Assembly (NCBI RefSeq): GCF_036373705.1
Contig: NC_089856.1
Span: 9,170,501-9,234,500, forward strand
From: Amia ocellicauda
Lineage: Eukaryota > Chordata > Actinopteri > Amiiformes > Amiidae
Length of the DNA: 64,000 nucleotides
Reading direction: 5' to 3'
The notes below the pieces were generated by a model. That model worked only from the letters and a program-made list of their open reading frames with translations, was not told the DNA's origin and made no database searches. Made by a program: the position numbers and the translations under genes. Positions 22,752-33,900 of this stretch are shown here, in pieces (positions within the stretch are counted from its first letter, which is position 1; each line of letters begins with the position of its first letter).

Positions 22752-25472
22752 CTGCACAGTGATTTCAGGTATCCAGAGCAGGGCTGCGGGGCTTCAGACA
22801 CAGGCCGCAAATCCAAGCAGGGCTGTTTGGATCATCAGAGCCCTATGAAAGCAGGACAGGCCGTTATGTGTGGCCAGTAACGGGTCGAGAAAAGTATTTC
22901 ACAGCAAGAGCAATAGGTGAACGTCAACGACAAAGCTGCAGGTCTTCTAGTCCTTCGTGTTCGCCTAGCGCTACAGAAAGGGGAAGTGCCAGCCTGGGAG
23001 AGGAAGTCCCCTCTGGGTTTGTCACACTGGAGGACGTGACCAGTAAGGCTCGTGAATGTGTGTTTCTGAATCTGCGAGTGTCAGGGTCTGTACATCTGTG
23101 TCTGTTTGTGTGCCAGTGTCAGTGTCGGTGTGCTGTCTGTGTTTGATTAGTGCGAGTGTGTGTGCGTGTCCAAGTGTGTGGGTGTGGGTGTGTGCGTCCC
23201 AGTGGGCATGTCTGTGTGCGCTTGCTGGTCTGCCAGTCTCCGTATGAGCGAGTCAGCATGTGCATCGGTGATGGTTTGTGAGAGAGAGTGTGGGAGTGTG
23301 TGTAGGCCCATCTTTGTGTATGGAAAGTGGAAAACAGAGTGGAACTGGATCTTAGCAAACAGGAGGCAATTAAGACCACAGGAAGGATGTTTTTTAAGGC
23401 AGAGTGGGCGATCCTTTAGGGATCATTAGGAGCTCGGAGTATAATTAACTGTTCTCCAGTGGCTCCAGTCAGACTGACCACTTCTGTGTCACAGTCACTC
23501 CAGCAGGACAGTAATGACTTGCTAGCACCGCTGCGTCTCAAAAGGTTACAACAGGCAATTGTCACATTCTCAATACAAAACTCAACAACAATAACTGAGA
23601 CAAACAGGATTTGTGGAAAGTGCCATTATATAACTTCTCTTGTGAAACCCTCGCTGCTTCTGCCTGCAGCTGCACATGCTAGCAGTGTGATTCGAGCCCT
23701 ATATGTGCGCTGTGACATTTAAAGACACACACAAACAGACATAATACATCTGGTCTGTCTTCTTATTATTTATTTTATTATTTGCAGGCGCCCTCACCCA
23801 CTGTGACTTAGTCATCCCAAAAGGAAGAGAGCGCAGTGCTAAAACTTGAACTATTACAGTAAGTGCAATTAAGCACAATCTACAGCCTATTTAAAGAAAA
23901 CCAATAGGAGTACAAAACTGCAATTTAACCACCTCTTCAAACACCAGTGGCCAGTTTTTCACAACCTCTAATCTGTCCGAAAGTGACCTGGGTTTTGAAA
24001 TGTGACCATGTTTAAACTGGATTACTTTCTCTTTTCTTTTCCACCTCACCCCCACCCCCAGCCAATACAGCACTGTTTCCTCAATGCTCTCCTCTTCTGC
24101 GCCCTTTCAATTTCAGGTGCTTTTCTCCACTCATATTGCATTACTATAACCAGTTCTGTAATATAAGACAGTTGACCCCACTGCACACAATGTTCTTGTA
24201 ACTATTGCACTGTTACTATTGTACAGATTTTAGTTCACTTTAAGAACGACTCATGCCATCTATTGTTCTTTACTGTGTTTCTTGAACTTATTTTTGTTTC
24301 CTTAAAATAGGATGAATACTCTGTATTGTACTTAATCGCAAGTACTGTGATATGTAATGTTTTGTCGATAAGCGTCGTTTTCTTTATGTGACCTCTTAAG
24401 AATTGCTGGGGGGGGAGGTTATGAGTTTTTGTCCCCACCTTTTCCTGTTCTTTCCATCAATGCCATGACTGAGAGTCTGTGAATACGGTCTAAAGGGGAT
24501 CAAATCAAACTGAATAGAAGGATGACCTCAATGGAGCTAAAGATTTTCTGATTTGGAGGGCCACTTGGCATATCCAAGTGGTTCTGAGTAGCAGGATTAT
24601 TCTGGATAAATTATACATAGGGTAGCAAACACAAAGCCAGAGCTTATATGTAGAAGGTGCTCAGCTTATATATTTCAGGTTTTTACATGAATTCAAGATC
24701 CTAAATCACAAATAGCCTGCTCTGCGTTTGGAAATAGTGCCAATGGACTGGGTTCATTTACAACATGACTACACCACGCCAAAATCAAAATGAAAGCAAA
24801 GCAGGCGTCTCAGAATGGATCTGACCAACTTAACTATACAATGAATAAAAAGATGGATATTATTATTAGTGCGAATTAGAAACAATGACTACGGTTCCTA
24901 CGTGGCCGCAGTATTCCCGGAAACCTCAGTCCAGATTGCTCAAGTGTCCGGGCATTATTAGCGCACCTCCGCGCAGCACATCCACCGAAACCATCCTGCC
25001 GCTCACTCGCATGTGTATTTTAAGCAAACGCCACCCCAAATACTAAAGCACGACACACTGTTAAAAACTGTTTTCATAACTGGCAGGGGAAGAGGAGGAA
25101 TAGTAATAGTATAGTAACCCTGCATAGCTCTCTGTTCTTGCAGAAATTGAATATGAATAGTGTTAAGGGCTGCAATCTGACTCGAATCGAATCTAAATCG
25201 AATGAATATCTATATACATCCATCTCTCTCCCTATATATACACATACACTAATCTCTCTATATACACACATCTGTCACACATATTATATATATATATATA
25301 CACATACATACACACACAGGGAGAGGGGGAGGTTGATATGTAATATATACACTATTCCAGCACACTCCGCGATGTTAAGGGGTTTTAATCGGAATTATAC
25401 ATGTTTGTATAGCTGTCCTCAGCCGCTATAACCCATACTTTACAGCACAGTCGCCGCTGTCTCAGGACTCAC
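22752..25472 (-). other. 5' intron region of the TANK-like gene, no exon recognised
   Basis: It spans from the exon holding the first visible Met to the non-coding first exon near 25.5 kb. No coiled-coil-coding exon could be supported on the minus strand. It contains a TG/CG-rich low-complexity block (about 23046-23310) and AT/CA simple repeats at about 25210-25320. Confidence 0.4.
23046..23310. repeat. TG-rich low-complexity block
   Basis: Imperfect GTGTGNGTGT text with interspersed CAGTGTC units. Open frames here are compositional artefacts. Confidence 0.75.
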
Positions 25473-25910
25473 CGCACAGCCTGTCTGCCGCCGGGAAACT
25501 GCTTTTCACAAGACGCTCCAACAGCTGAGACCAGCAACAAAACAAGTCTGCGCGTTTACACTTCTACTTTCCGCTCGGCTGGGCTGGTGTCTGACCTTTA
25601 GTTTTTGGTCGCTTTGTCGTTGTTTTCGGTTCAGCGGGCGAATAGAGAAGTGACGGGTGAAGCCGAAGCGTCTCTCCCGCAGGGTGCGGGCGCATGGAGC
25701 GGCGCAGCGCTGGGCACCGGCGGGTCCCGGGTCCTGTCCTGTCCTGTCCTCGGCCTCGGCCTCGTCGTCTCCCTCTCTCCCGGTGCGGCTGAGTGGAGCT
25801 TCCCTGAGAAAGACCGCTGTCTGCTCTGGTCACGTCGTCCGAAAAGAGGACGTTGTCTTTAACGGGGCCGCGGCGGCGGACTTTCCAAATGTTTCTGGTT
25901 ATTGAAACCA
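25473..25910 (-). promoter_or_regulatory. CpG-rich promoter and non-coding first exon of the TANK-like gene
   Basis: The stretch is much richer in CpG than its surroundings and contains tandem GTCCT (about 25732-25749) and CGGCCT units. On the minus strand the exon ending at 25473 is followed by a clean donor (GCG|GTGAGT) and has no ATG, consistent with a 5' UTR exon. The start site is not resolved, probably about 25560-25650. No coding exon on the plus strand was recognised, so bidirectional use is only possible. Confidence 0.5.
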
Positions 25911-26238
25911 GCAAAACAGGAACTCAGAGGGGGACGGCACTCACACAGTTCACTTTTTTCTATTTTTAGTTGTTTTTTTTGTTTTTTTTTTCTACAGTAT
26001 TTTCCTTCAGGGCATGTACCGTAACTTTGCAAGCAACCAGACAAAATAGTCGAGTTTGGATGATTTGATTGTATTTGGCCGCCCCTCCCCGATACTACTG
26101 TATAGACCTAACTCTAACATTAAGCATACTGACTATATTTGGGTGGGGTTAAACTTTGTTCTGGCTAAAACCCGTCACTCAGTACTTCTGTACCTAAAGT
26201 ATTGCACAGTATTAACAAATCATATATATATATATACA

Positions 26239-27459
26239 CACTCACCTAAAGGATTATTAGGAACACCTGTTCAATTTCTCATTAATGCAATTATCTAACC
26301 AACCAATCACATGGCAGTTGCTTCAATGCATTTAGGGGTGTGGTCCTGGTCAAGACAATCTCCTGAACTCCAAACTGAATGTCTGAATGGGAAAGAAAGG
26401 TGATTTAAGCAATTTTGAGCGTGGCATGGTTGTTGGTGCCAGACGGGCCGGTCTGAGTATTTCACAATCTGCTCAGTTACTGGGATTTTCACGCACAACC
26501 ATTTCTAGGGTTTACAAAGAATGGCGTGAAAAGGGAAAAACATCCAGTATGCGGCAGTCCTGTGGGCGAAAATGCCTTGTTGATGCTAGAGGTCAGAGGA
26601 GAATGGGCCGACTGATTCAAGCTGATAGAAGAGCAACTTTGACTGAAATAACCACTCGTTACAACCGAGGTATGCAGCAAAGCATTTGTGAAGCCACAAC
26701 ACGTACAACCTTGAGGCGGATGGGCTACAACAGCAGAAGACCCCACCGGGTACCACTCATCTCCACTACAAATAGGAAAAAGAGGCTACAATTTGCACAA
26801 GCTCACCAAAATTGGACAGTTGAAGACTGGAAAAATGTTGCCTGGTCTGATGAGTCTCGATTTCTGTTGAGACATTCAGATGGTAGAGTCAGAATTTGGC
26901 GTAAACAGAATGAGAACATGGATCCATCATGCCTTGTTACCACTGTGCAGGCTGGTGGTGGTGGTGTAATGGTGTGGGGGATGTTTTCTTGGCACACTTT
27001 CGGCCCCTTAGTACCAATTGGGCATGGTTTAAATGCCACGGCCTACCTGAGCATTGTTTCTGACCATGTCCATCCCTTTATGACCACCATGTACCCATCC
27101 TCTGATGGCTACTTCCAGCAGGATAATGCACCATGTCACAAAGGTCGAATCATTTCAAATTGGTTTCTTGAACATGACAATGAGTTCACTGTACTAAACT
27201 GGCCCCCACAGTCACCAGATCTCAACCCAATAGAGCATCTTTGGGATGTGGTGGAACGGGAGCTTCGTGCCCTGGATGTGCATCCCACAAATCTCCATCA
27301 ACTGCAAGATGCTATCCTATCAATATGGGCCAACATTTCTAAAGAATGCTTTCAGCACCTTGTTGAATCAATGCCACGTAGAATTAAGGCAGTTCTGAAG
27401 GCGAAAGGGGGTCAAACACAGTATTAGTATGGTGTTCCTAATAATCCTTTAGGTGAGTG
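26239..27459 (+). mobile_element. Tc1/mariner DD36E (Incomer-type) transposon, copy 2
   Basis: A 1221-bp element with the same 29-bp terminal inverted repeats as copy 1. The right flank is TA, but the left flank reads TATACA before CACTCACC, so the left duplication has been altered, within an AT/CA simple repeat. It lies between the TANK-like promoter and LETMD1. The SINE at 27469 is inserted almost directly against its right end. Confidence 0.95.
26387..27427 (+). CDS. Tc1/mariner-family transposase, copy 2 (346 aa, apparently intact)
   Basis: An uninterrupted frame starting MGKKGDLSNF, which is the consensus start shared with copy 3. Helix-turn-helix segments occupy roughly residues 15-115. 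The catalytic residues are D155 (VAWSDESRF), D246 (YFQQDNAPCH) and E283 (NPIEHLWD), spaced DD36E rather than the DD34E of classical Tc1. The Asn after the second Asp, lost in copy 1, is present. Differences from copy 3 are few (for example YKEWREKG and HTFGPLVPIGHG). All features expected of a working enzyme are present, but activity is not shown by sequence alone. Confidence 0.92.
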   Translation: MGKKGDLSNFERGMVVGARRAGLSISQSAQLLGFSRTTISRVYKEWREKGKTSSMRQSCGRKCLVDARGQRRMGRLIQADRRATLTEITTRYNRGMQQSICEATTRTTLRRMGYNSRRPHRVPLISTTNRKKRLQFAQAHQNWTVEDWKNVAWSDESRFLLRHSDGRVRIWRKQNENMDPSCLVTTVQAGGGGVMVWGMFSWHTFGPLVPIGHGLNATAYLSIVSDHVHPFMTTMYPSSDGYFQQDNAPCHKGRIISNWFLEHDNEFTVLNWPPQSPDLNPIEHLWDVVERELRALDVHPTNLHQLQDAILSIWANISKECFQHLVESMPRRIKAVLKAKGGQTQY

Positions 27460-27468
27460 TATATGTAA

Positions 27469-27640
27469 TGGAGGGCAGTGGAGGGCCAGGGGTTCAATGC
27501 CAGGTGGGGGACACTGCTGCTGTACACTTGAGCAAGGGACTGTACCCAGCCTGCTCCAATATAAACCCAGCTGTATAAACAGGTACATTGAAAGGCTCCC
27601 TGGCTAAGGGTATCAGCTAAGAAATATAATAATAATAACC
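27469..27640 (+). repeat. tRNA-type fish SINE
   Basis: The head has GGGGTTCAATGCC, resembling a tRNA B-box, followed by ACACTGCTGCTGTACACTTG, AGCAAGG, a CCCAGCTGTATAAAC block, and a tail GGCTAAGGGTATCAGCTAAG ending in (ATA)n. It is the same family as the minus-strand copy at 52882-53065. Confidence 0.75.
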
Positions 27641-30600
27641 AATCACCCACATATGGGAAGGATTCCACAAATCAAAGATTACTTCTGTCCAATACATTCT
27701 GTAGCAGATTGTTGGTGACCTGTTATAGATCACAGACCGTTTTATTTATGTGTGTGTGTGTTTTAAAAAAGGGACAAAAGCAGAGGCAAGCATACAGAAA
27801 AACAAATGTATTTTTCTCTCAACATTTTACATTGATAAAGCACACCTTGTTGGCATTAATGTAGAAAAAAGGCACAAAACAAGGGATCAATTTTAAATAA
27901 AAGCAATGACAGTGGATTCACAGTTGAGTGGGGGGGTGCAGTATCTTTTCATCATCTCATCCCATATGAGAGGACCGTTTGCCCCCTTTCACCCCCCCCC
28001 ACGATCCCCCTTGAGAATCCGGTATAAGTAAACAACACCAATAATACAACAGCAGTGCAGAAGGGTTATTATAAAAGCAGTACAAAGCAGTGGAAATGTC
28101 ATCTGAACTATAAAAGCATACTTGACAACACAGGCCTTCTACATAGATATCCTCACTGCAGGGTGACTGGCGTTCATTTCACCCAGCTTTCTGTAGTGAA
28201 ACGGGTGGAAATGTAACCAAAAGCATGAATGCACCAGAGGAAGTGAAAGGTGAGAAAAAAAAAAAAAACAGGAAAAAAGGGGGGGAAATGGCTCTCATCT
28301 AGATTTTGTTGTTGCGCTTAAACTACTGCTCAGACAAGAAGACCAGCATCAGGGCTGTTGCGATCCTGCAGAAGCATCTTCAGGAGTCCAGTGTATTCAT
28401 GCAGCTGTGTTATTTTAGTAGTATATTTTCCCACCAAAATCAATTAAAACTATTCTTATATACAGTGCCTTATATTTACACAATAAATAAAAGTATAAAA
28501 TGTATAAATACAAGTAGCAGAAGTTAAGGGTCTTCTATTGTATAAATCAGTGGCGTGCCATGACCGTGAACAAGGGTTGCATTCGGGAGACTGTGCCACA
28601 ACTTACTTTTGTAAACCGACTGATTGCACTCGATGGAGGCGAAGGTCGTCTCAAAAGCACAAAATTAAATAGTTCTGCACTTTCCATATGTTGCCGTGCC
28701 TGTTTGAATTGAAACAGGTAACTGCATATGTCTTGACTTGAAAAACGTAGAATTAAAATTCAAGTTGCTTCATCCATATAACCTCACTCATGTGGCAAAT
28801 AAAAGTCTTAAAAAACATACAATTACAGTTTAAATTTAAGACTTTAAGAATACAGATTTCAGTAGAGAATATCAGAATATCAGTAGCTACTTATCATGGT
28901 ATGCCTCTGCTATTTATATATATGTATATACACAGACACACACCTACACCTATATTAATTTCCCTTATGCCAAGTTCCCTTATGCTGGACTCTGGAACCC
29001 CAGTGGCTTCTGTTTTTTAATACACAACAACTCAGGTTACACATTTGAATGAATCATTTGCATAATCATTTTCACAGCCAAGACATCACAGATTTCAGTG
29101 CCATTGATCTCCCCCCCGAAAATGTCCCAGCTGTAAATAATTAAAACAGTCTAACCTAAAATGGGAGCTCAGACTGGGAGCAAAATTAGGAAGAAAACCA
29201 GAAGACCTTAAGGTTGTAGAGACCAGGCTTGTTGAACCATATCCCAGACCAAAAGCACTCTATCCAAAACATAATAGGCCCATTTAATCATCATGGGCAT
29301 TCGGTCACCTTGTGTCTGAATACGTTTACAAATAAACTGACAGTTGCGTTTTTACACAATATTATTATTATTATTAATATCAACCCTCTTCTTGCAGAGC
29401 CCCAGTCAATCAGGTCTGAAACATTCTCTTCAATCAGTGGCCGACGCTCACCCGTGTCTGTGACCGCCCACACAAGCCGTTTCTTCAAGGACCCTGTCAC
29501 TCTCCAGGACAAGGGATACACAGTCCCCTGTCCTAAAGGTACAATGGTTTGGAGGTATTTAGTATTGAAAGAAGAGGTTACTACAAACTTGAAATGAGTG
29601 TAAAAAAGGTATACACTAACTAAAACTTCACTAGGCATAACGTAACGATGTAAACATTGCTTGCATAGTTTGGCCCCGCAAAATGGCTAACTTGTAACGA
29701 ATGCTCACGGATCAGTGCGTGGCGTCGAGGCGCACTGTGGGCTTAAGTGCCAAAATCTGTAATCTAGTGCAGCTAGTCTCTGAAACAGGAGGTGCATCTG
29801 TTCCCAGGGATTGGTTGATAATATTAATAAGCTACTGCACATCCTGCTGAGATACTTGTTCTTGCTGGCTGATACTGAATTACTGAAATTGGGATTTTTC
29901 ATGCTCTTGGTTTAAGAGTCAGCCCTAGCCCTAATGTGGATAATGGCCCCTGCTCAATGTATAGGGCCAGGCCTCCCAAATGTGTGTGCTCCTTCATGTG
30001 CTTGGGGTTTTATCTTTATATCAATGCTGGCCGTTTTTAAGATGACCCAGGGCTTGGCCTATACTCAGATCAATAGCAAGACCTAAAGTGGTCTATTTTT
30101 TTATAAACACAAAACAAAGGAATAGGGGGCTAGGGAAAAAAAGGCTTCGACATTTTGACATTTTGAAAAGCTTCGAAGTTGCTCGGCAAGTGACGTTATT
30201 TCGGTGAGCTCTTCTCCAAGCACTTTGTACAGGGAGTCGATTTTTCAGGGCTGGTTTCTTTGACAAAACCAGAAACTAGCCCGAAAAGGAACCACCACAG
30301 CAAAACTGATGATCGGTCGAGTTCCCTTATGGGGGAGATATTGGAGTCCGTAACAGTGGAGAGAGTTAAGAGATCCTCCCTTACCTTCATCTGCATTTTG
30401 TTTTGTTTAGTGTATTTGAAGGGATTAGTTTGTGAAGTTCGACGCGTACGCCACGGGAACATTACAGCACCTCCCTCCCGAGTTCTACCAGGATGTGTAA
30501 ACAAAGAAAATTACACCAAGATCTCCAATATCCTTCTTCTTTGGGGTAATTGTTACAGAGATTAGGAAGTAAAAGGACTCCTTTTGGGGGCTTCCTTTTA

Positions 30601-30916
30601 ACTGTCAATGTTTGGCATCAAAGTGGCCTGCTAATCATGCTACCTGGACTTCATGCCCACACACAGGAGAGTGGCACCAACATGAACAGGGGTTGTTATG
30701 GTCAGGCAGGCAAACATCTTAACTCTGTAAAACTTTTTGGTTTGTCCTCTTCGCCCCTCCCCTACTCAGGGTGTGGTGCTCAGTGCCAGACCGCCCAGCA
30801 GGTGTGGAATTGGTAGCCATGGTGAAGCAAGCACCAGGCTGCTGCTTAGTGTTCCCATGCCAAGCTGTGGGGAGCAGGCTCCTGGTGGGCGGGCGATGGG
30901 CGGCCCAGCTGTCTGC
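27641..30916. other. LETMD1 3' flank/intergenic, no confirmed gene
   Basis: LETMD1 ends at 30917 on the minus strand, and its 3' UTR extends into this stretch for an unknown distance. Two small open segments are noted but not called as genes: a 24-codon minus-strand tail at 28330-28404 after an AG, and 29397-29545, which is open on both strands and next to an (ATT)n tract. A-rich runs lie near 28256-28270. The 30.1-30.5 kb part has palindromic CTTCGAAG text that may come from a DNA transposon. Confidence 0.4.
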
Positions 30917-33900
30917 TTAGTGCACTGCGGCTGTAGGATAGTTGAGAGAAAGCAGGACCATACTGTGGAGTAGGAGAGAGACCTCAGAGTCTGGGGAGAG
31001 AGAGAGAGAGAGAGAGAGAGATGCGAGATCATTTGTTTATCCAGGTGGTGGAGTGAGCTCAGGATCCCTGCTGTCGTGCCAGTAGGTGCACACTAACCTT
31101 TGAGCCGTGTGGAGAGCTGGAGCCAGTTGTACAGCCACTCCTTGCAGTGGTCCACGTCAAGGCGAGTGGAGTCCAGACCCCTAAGATAACAAGCCTGGGG
31201 GTGAGAGAGAGAGACAGTCACTGAAGAGCAGCTCGGTGCAAGAGCAGGGGGCTGACACAGAATCAAAGTGCAGCAGGGAGTCAAGTTTATAGTCTACTTG
31301 GGAAGGGTGGGAAGACCTGCTTTTGAGTGTTGTGGGTGATAATTTCATTGCTATCATTCAGAGCACCATTTCACAGGATCCCATTCCAGACATACGTGGC
31401 TAAAGCTCTAGGTAAAGGTGCATCAGAAATTGTGACACTCACATATCAGTGTCAGACATGGTGAGACTCGAGAAGAGGCAGAGCAGGAGACAGACAGACC
31501 TGGCGCAACTCCTGGTCACTCAGTTGGTGCAATCCCAGCTTGCTCAGTGCCCGGTCCAGCTGCAGCAGCTCGGAGGCGTGGCCCCAGAGGCGGTGGCGAA
31601 TCAGGAATGCGGGGAGGCGGGGCGTCAGGAAGAGTTGGCAACTCAGTGACCGCTGCGGGGGGGGGGAGGGGAGAGAGAGAGAGAGAGTTCGGACAAAAAT
31701 GGAACAGAGACAGAGAAAAGAAAGGAGTGCAAGGTACACAAGTTCAAAGGTGTGCCTGTACAACTCTGTGTCCCAGACTGGGTGGTGGATTTATGATACA
31801 CAAAAAGCAAGGGGCGGGAGATAGAATAACTGAAAATTGGCAGGTGGGGTGGGTGTTAGGTATCACCCTGACCACTGGCTTACCATGTGTGCTGCTTTCA
31901 GCCGCTTGATCCCCAGCGGGGGCCCAACGAAGAGTCTGCGGACTGCGTGGATCTGAGACACACTGGGGTGAGCTCCTCTCTCAATCTGCAATCACAGACA
32001 CCAGGAAAGTAAGGTACCTATTATACACTCACCTAAAGGATTATTAGGAACACCATACTAATACTGTGTTTGACCCCCTTTCGCCTTCAGAACTGCCTTA
32101 ATTCTACGTGGCATTGATTCAACAAGGTGCTGAAAGCATTCTTTAGAAATGTTGGCCCATATTGATAGGATAGCATCTTGCAGTTGATGGAGATTTGTGG
32201 GATGCACATCCAGGGCACGAAGCTCCCGTTCCACCACATCCCAAAGATGCTCTATTGGGTTGAGATCTGGTGACTGTGGGGGCCAGTTTAGTACAGTGAA
32301 CTCATTGTCATGTTCAAGAAACCAATTTGAAATGATTCGACCTTTGTGACATGGTGCATTATCCTGCTGGAAGTAGCCATCAGAGGATGGGTACATGGTG
32401 GTCATAAAGGGATGGACATGGTCAGAAACAATGCTCAGGTAGGCCGTGGCATTTAAACGATGCCCAATTGGCACTAAGGGGCCTAAAGTGTGCCAAGAAA
32501 ACATCCCCCACACCATTACACCACCACCACCAGCCTGCACAGTGGTAACAAGGCATGTTGGATCCATGTTCTCATTCTGTTTACGCCAAATTCTGACTCT
32601 ACCATCTGAATGTCTCAACAGAAATCGAGACTCATCAGACCAGGCAACATTTTTCCAGTCTTCAACTGTCCAATTTTGGTGAGCTTGTGCAAATTGTAGC
32701 CTCTTTTTCCTATTTGTAGTGGAGATGAGTGGTACCCGGTGGGGTCTTCTGCTGTTGTAGCCCATCCACCTCAAGGTTGTACGTGTTGTGGCTTCACAAA
32801 TGCTTTGCTGCATACCTCGGTTGTAACGAGTGGTTATTTCAGTCAAAGTTGCTCTTCTATCAGCTTGAATCAGTCGGCCCATTCTCCTCTGACCTCTAGC
32901 ATCAACAAGGCATTTTCGCCCACAGGACTGCCGCATACTGGATGTTTTTCCCTTTTCACACCATTCTTTGTAAACCCTAGAAATGGTTGTGCGTGAAAAT
33001 CCCAGTAACTGAGCAGATTGTGAAATACTCAGACCGGCCCGTCTGGCACCAACAACCATGCCACGCTCAAAATTGCTTAAATCACCTTTCTTTCCCATTC
33101 AGACATTCAGTTTGGAGTTCAGGAGATTGTCTTGACCAGGACCACACCCCTAAATGCATTGAAGCAACTGCCATGTGATTGGTTGGTTAGATAATTGCAT
33201 TAATGAGAAATTGAACAGGTGTTCCTAATAATCCTTTAGGTGAGTGTATATTATATATATAAAGAAATACTTACAATTCTGCCTCTTGTCATGTATGGCA
33301 TTTTCTGACACAAGCAAGCAAACAGTTGAGCTATGTTTCTCTAGGGGTGAGGGGGTAATTAATCACAATTGTATTTAATTCAGCTACAGTTAGACTGATT
33401 AAAAAGATTTTTTACCATGATGTTAATGACAATTCTCATGATACAATTGGAGCCTGACAATTCCATCCTGTCTTAAGTGCATTGAGGCTGCCTTGTGGGG
33501 TTGTGGTAAGTGCACAATAAACAGTTTCAGGGATCAGGTCCAATATTAAAAAATAAAATAAAAATCGGGCCCCTTTACTGTACCCCAATGACATTTAAAT
33601 TCTATACTGAATGCTTACTTAACAAGCACTAAAACATCCATCCATTGTATTCTAGGGCTCAAGTATTAACTGTGTCGTTCTATATTCTATGAATTGTTTA
33701 AGCACTGAATCGTAATCTGCAAAAAACCTCACTGGGAGGAAAGGCGAACTACAAATGGGCAGACACCCACGGCAGGAAGCAAAACCGGGTTCCAGGAAGG
33801 CTAAACACTGTGACACCTTGCCACCCTACAGCAATCCCTCAGCTGGAAACAGCAAGGGCCTTCTCTTGTTGGCTGCAGTTTTACAGTGTCATACCTTATT

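Noticed and set aside
23046..23430. Cys/Val-rich open frames on both strands
   Set aside because: Produced by TG-rich low-complexity DNA.
30196..30565. About 100-codon frames on both strands near 30.3 kb
   Set aside because: No splice context or family match. Nearby CTTCGAAG text suggests transposon-derived DNA.
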